Positions 63,601 to 64,000 of a stretch of DNA of 64,000 nt are shown here, piece by piece. The notes under the pieces are model-generated. The model searched no databases and had not been told where the DNA came from. It saw only the letters and a list, made by a program, of their open reading frames with translations. The stretch spans positions 372,001 through 436,000 of the forward strand of contig CAXXSI010000014.1 of NCBI GenBank assembly GCA_963669285.2, written 5' to 3'. Source of the stretch: JAWKWH01 sp963669285 (GTDB lineage: Bacteria > Pseudomonadota > Alphaproteobacteria > Rhizobiales > Rhizobiaceae). Each line of letters starts with the position of its first letter. The stretch's first letter is position 1. The translations under genes were made by a program, and so were the position numbers.

Positions 63601-64000
63601 TGCACACCTTCCCGATCGGCTTCGTCTTCAGCGAGACCGGAAACGGTTTCGGCTTCGCTGGCGGCCTGCGCTGCCGCATCCTCGATCATAGGCACAGCCA
63701 CCGGCCGATCATCGTTTGTCGCAAGCGCTCTCCAATACCCCCAAGCCTGGAGGATCAGCCTTGCAAGAAGAAGGACCAGCATGACCGGAACGGCGAGCTT
63801 GACCGGCCAGGTCGGCAGGTTGATGTCGATTGTGCTGTCGCCAATGCTGATGGCGCGCTCGGCGTGATTCCAGCTGCCATAAATCAGGATCAGGGTCAGC
63901 CCGGCGATCAGCAAAACCGAAAGCAGTTCGAACAGCCACAAAACGCGGCGGCGCAATTTGCCGACTACGAGATCCATGCGGATATGGCCGCCGAGACGCT
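63597..64000 (-). CDS. TRAP transporter small membrane subunit (DctQ type), 5' end beyond the window
   Basis: The last 134 codons of a DctQ-like subunit. At the window edge the frame reads RLGGHIRMDLVVGKL, matching the G-x-HIRxDL motif found in the interior of DctQ proteins, so the ATG at 63977 is an internal Met and the gene continues past 64000. Two hydrophobic segments follow (about FELLSVLLIAGLTLILIYGS and LAVPVMLVLLLARLILQA), then an unusually long acidic tail of about 35 residues. It helps couple the binding protein to the large subunit. Confidence 0.88.
   Translation of the reverse strand, partial: RLGGHIRMDLVVGKLRRRVLWLFELLSVLLIAGLTLILIYGSWNHAERAISIGDSTIDINLPTWPVKLAVPVMLVLLLARLILQAWGYWRALATNDDRPVAVPMIEDAAAQAASEAETVSGLAEDEADREGVQ

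Overview
The window looks like a chromosomal segment of an alphaproteobacterium of the order Hyphomicrobiales (Rhizobiales), probably near the Phyllobacteriaceae or related marine families. This rests on the start of an ALAS-type hemA, a class II (CP4-like) aroA, an FYDLN-acid (TIGR02300) protein, an APS-reductase-type cysH in a cysG-DUF2849-cysI-cysH-DUF934 operon, a comM/gshB pair, and a secB/fxsA cluster divergent from a Tim44-like/mltA/smr/HTH operon. There is no rRNA operon, prophage or CRISPR array. One tRNA (Ala, GGC) is present. All assignments come from reading the sequence; no database search was run.

Layout. 1-4000: the 5' end of hemA with a possible FNR/FixK box upstream, galE, a MATE exporter, a small membrane protein and a D-lyxose/D-mannose isomerase. 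4127-10034 (+): a complete family-5 (peptide/nickel class) ABC importer operon. 10127-20721 (-): a second family-5 ABC importer in one overlapping operon with a hydantoinase/oxoprolinase-like protein and two DUF917 (S-methyl-thiohydantoin-desulfurase-like) proteins, preceded by a LuxR-type regulator. This is probably a catabolic island for a (thio)hydantoin- or lactam-like compound. 20919-25740: tRNA-Ala, the FYDLN protein, then aroA-cmk-rpsA with a strong terminator. 25808-27226: a long coiled-coil protein.

27561-33699 (-): a sulfate-assimilation operon running from siroheme synthase through sulfite reductase and APS reductase to a dedicated NAD(P)H-ferredoxin reductase and [2Fe-2S] ferredoxin. 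The start of this operon is covered by a strong inverted repeat that contains the Shine-Dalgarno sequence. 34749-40561: a protease island made of a secreted caspase-like (C14) protein, a small Cys-rich secreted protein, a single-span membrane protein, a V8/glutamyl-endopeptidase-like protease and a trypsin with an Arg-Val zymogen activation site. I regard this as the best candidate for an undescribed system.

40561-43471: comM with a frameshift in an 8-G tract, bracketed by two direct copies of a roughly 115-bp dispersed repeat; the second copy also encodes the last codons of gshB. A third, inverted copy faces a diverged relative at 60018-60330, giving a MITE-like 313-bp structure. 43690-49192: a GT2-GtrA-membrane glycosyltransferase cassette, a lone receiver protein and a GGDEF-EAL protein. 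49249-57177: a small RlpA protein, secB, fxsA, the Tim44/mltA/smr/HTH operon, a pirin, a 1-Cys peroxiredoxin and prfC. 57249-64000: a class II glutamine amidotransferase, a small membrane protein, an Lrp regulator, dut, a HAD phosphatase, an ICL/PEP-mutase-family protein, a proline-racemase-family protein predicted to be trans-3-hydroxy-L-proline dehydratase, and a TRAP transporter cut by the window end.
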